The notes under the pieces were generated by a model. That model saw nothing but the letters and a program-made list of their open reading frames with translations, made no database searches and was not told the origin of the DNA. Position numbers and translations under genes: made by a program. A stretch of 33,987 nt of DNA from Anaerolineae bacterium. Lineage in GTDB: Bacteria; Chloroflexota; Anaerolineae; Aggregatilineales; Phototrophicaceae. The DNA lies in assembly GCA_022822545.1 (NCBI GenBank), contig JAJEBE010000020.1, positions 1 through 33,987 of the forward strand, written 5' to 3'. Below, piece by piece: positions 33,837 to 33,987 of the stretch. The stretch's first letter is position 1; the number at the start of each line of letters is the position of its first letter.

Positions 33837-33987
33837 TTACCAGAAACCGGGCGCGCCGCTCTTGCGCAACTCGATTTGCTGACGCAGGCGCTCCATCAAG
33901 TCGACGCCCATCTGGCGGCAGAGGTCGATCATATCGATCGGTACCCAGTTCTCGATAAGGTAATTGCCCTCGCGCCTATACCAGTCG
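33837..33987 (-). CDS. partial SnoaL/NTF2-like protein (C-terminus)
   Basis: The last 49 residues of a protein that enters from the right edge and ends at a stop at 33837. DWYRREGNYLIENWVPIDMI followed by DLCRQMGVDLMERL is the usual ending of NTF2-fold SnoaL-like or ester-cyclase-like proteins, where a W…E…NWVPIDM strand closes the cone-shaped barrel. These small enzymes or binding proteins act on polyketide-like or other small acids. The rest lies outside the window, so the role is not readable. Confidence 0.6.
   Translation of the reverse strand, partial: DWYRREGNYLIENWVPIDMIDLCRQMGVDLMERLRQQIELRKSGAPGFW

Noticed and set aside
33579..33987. Plus-strand frame with two hydrophobic segments at the right edge
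   Set aside because: It runs antisense through both the Toprim-like relic and the SnoaL-like C-terminus, and has no ribosome-binding site. Not excluded for its first 60 codons, so the region is noted as unresolved.
1..33987. CRISPR array, tRNA, rRNA or transposase gene
   Set aside because: I looked for regularly spaced repeats, tRNA-like cloverleaf ends and DDE or tyrosine/serine recombinase motifs on both strands and found none. A search program could still find a small RNA gene.

Overview
The window is a stretch of GC-rich bacterial chromosome, most likely from a Chloroflexota lineage (Anaerolineae/Caldilineae-like). This is inferred from gene style only: a sugar-type ABC importer without its own ATPase, a solute-binding protein with a plain AQA-type signal peptide, many small PLP, SDR, aldolase and oxidoreductase catabolic genes, and invasive GC-rich palindromic repeats. 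There is no rRNA, tRNA or other marker to settle it.

From left to right: (1) 1-235 holds relics at the left edge, including the N-terminus of a GH32-like glycosidase. (2) 330-7191 is a minus-strand catabolic block. An IclR regulator and a class III aminotransferase follow an M81 (MlrC-like) metallopeptidase, an AstE/aspartoacylase-like zinc hydrolase, an SDR dehydrogenase and a threonine-synthase-like PLP enzyme. A perfect 16-bp palindrome lies upstream of iclR. (3) 7192-8954 has no intact gene. It contains broken glycosidase pieces on both strands. (4) 8955-16546 is a second minus-strand operon: solute-binding protein, two permeases, an unknown protein, a DAO-type FAD oxidase, an aldo/keto reductase and a DSD1-like PLP enzyme. 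A FadR-type GntR regulator precedes it. (5) 17451-19653 is a divergent regulatory region with three inverted repeats, one matching the FadR-family operator consensus. It drives a Gfo/Idh/MocA-type protein and an HpcH/HpaI aldolase, with an SDR stub between them. (6) 19667-26122 is a tight six-gene minus-strand operon: class III aminotransferase, BNR/sialidase-like propeller, amidohydrolase, SDR, a duplicated ferritin-like di-iron protein and a DapA/NanA-type aldolase. The set looks like an uncharacterised catabolic pathway. (7) 26768-31566 is a helicase/adenine-methylase module of defence type, bracketed by two exact 19-bp direct repeats. Its ORF appears to be an in-frame chimera of two genes, and it carries two palindromic element insertions, one of which breaks the frame. 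(8) 31747-33658 is a multiply frameshifted Toprim/CHC2 primase-like gene. (9) 33837-33987 is the C-terminus of a SnoaL/NTF2-like protein running off the right edge.

The parts fit a genome rich in accessory catabolic operons, each with its own regulator and PLP, SDR and aldolase steps, and with much gene decay between them: glycosidase relics, an SDR stub, a broken primase and a broken restriction/defence gene. The two points most worth following up are the repeat-flanked, repeat-invaded chimeric helicase-methylase and the six-gene operon built around a twin di-iron protein. All functional statements rest on motif reading without database searches.
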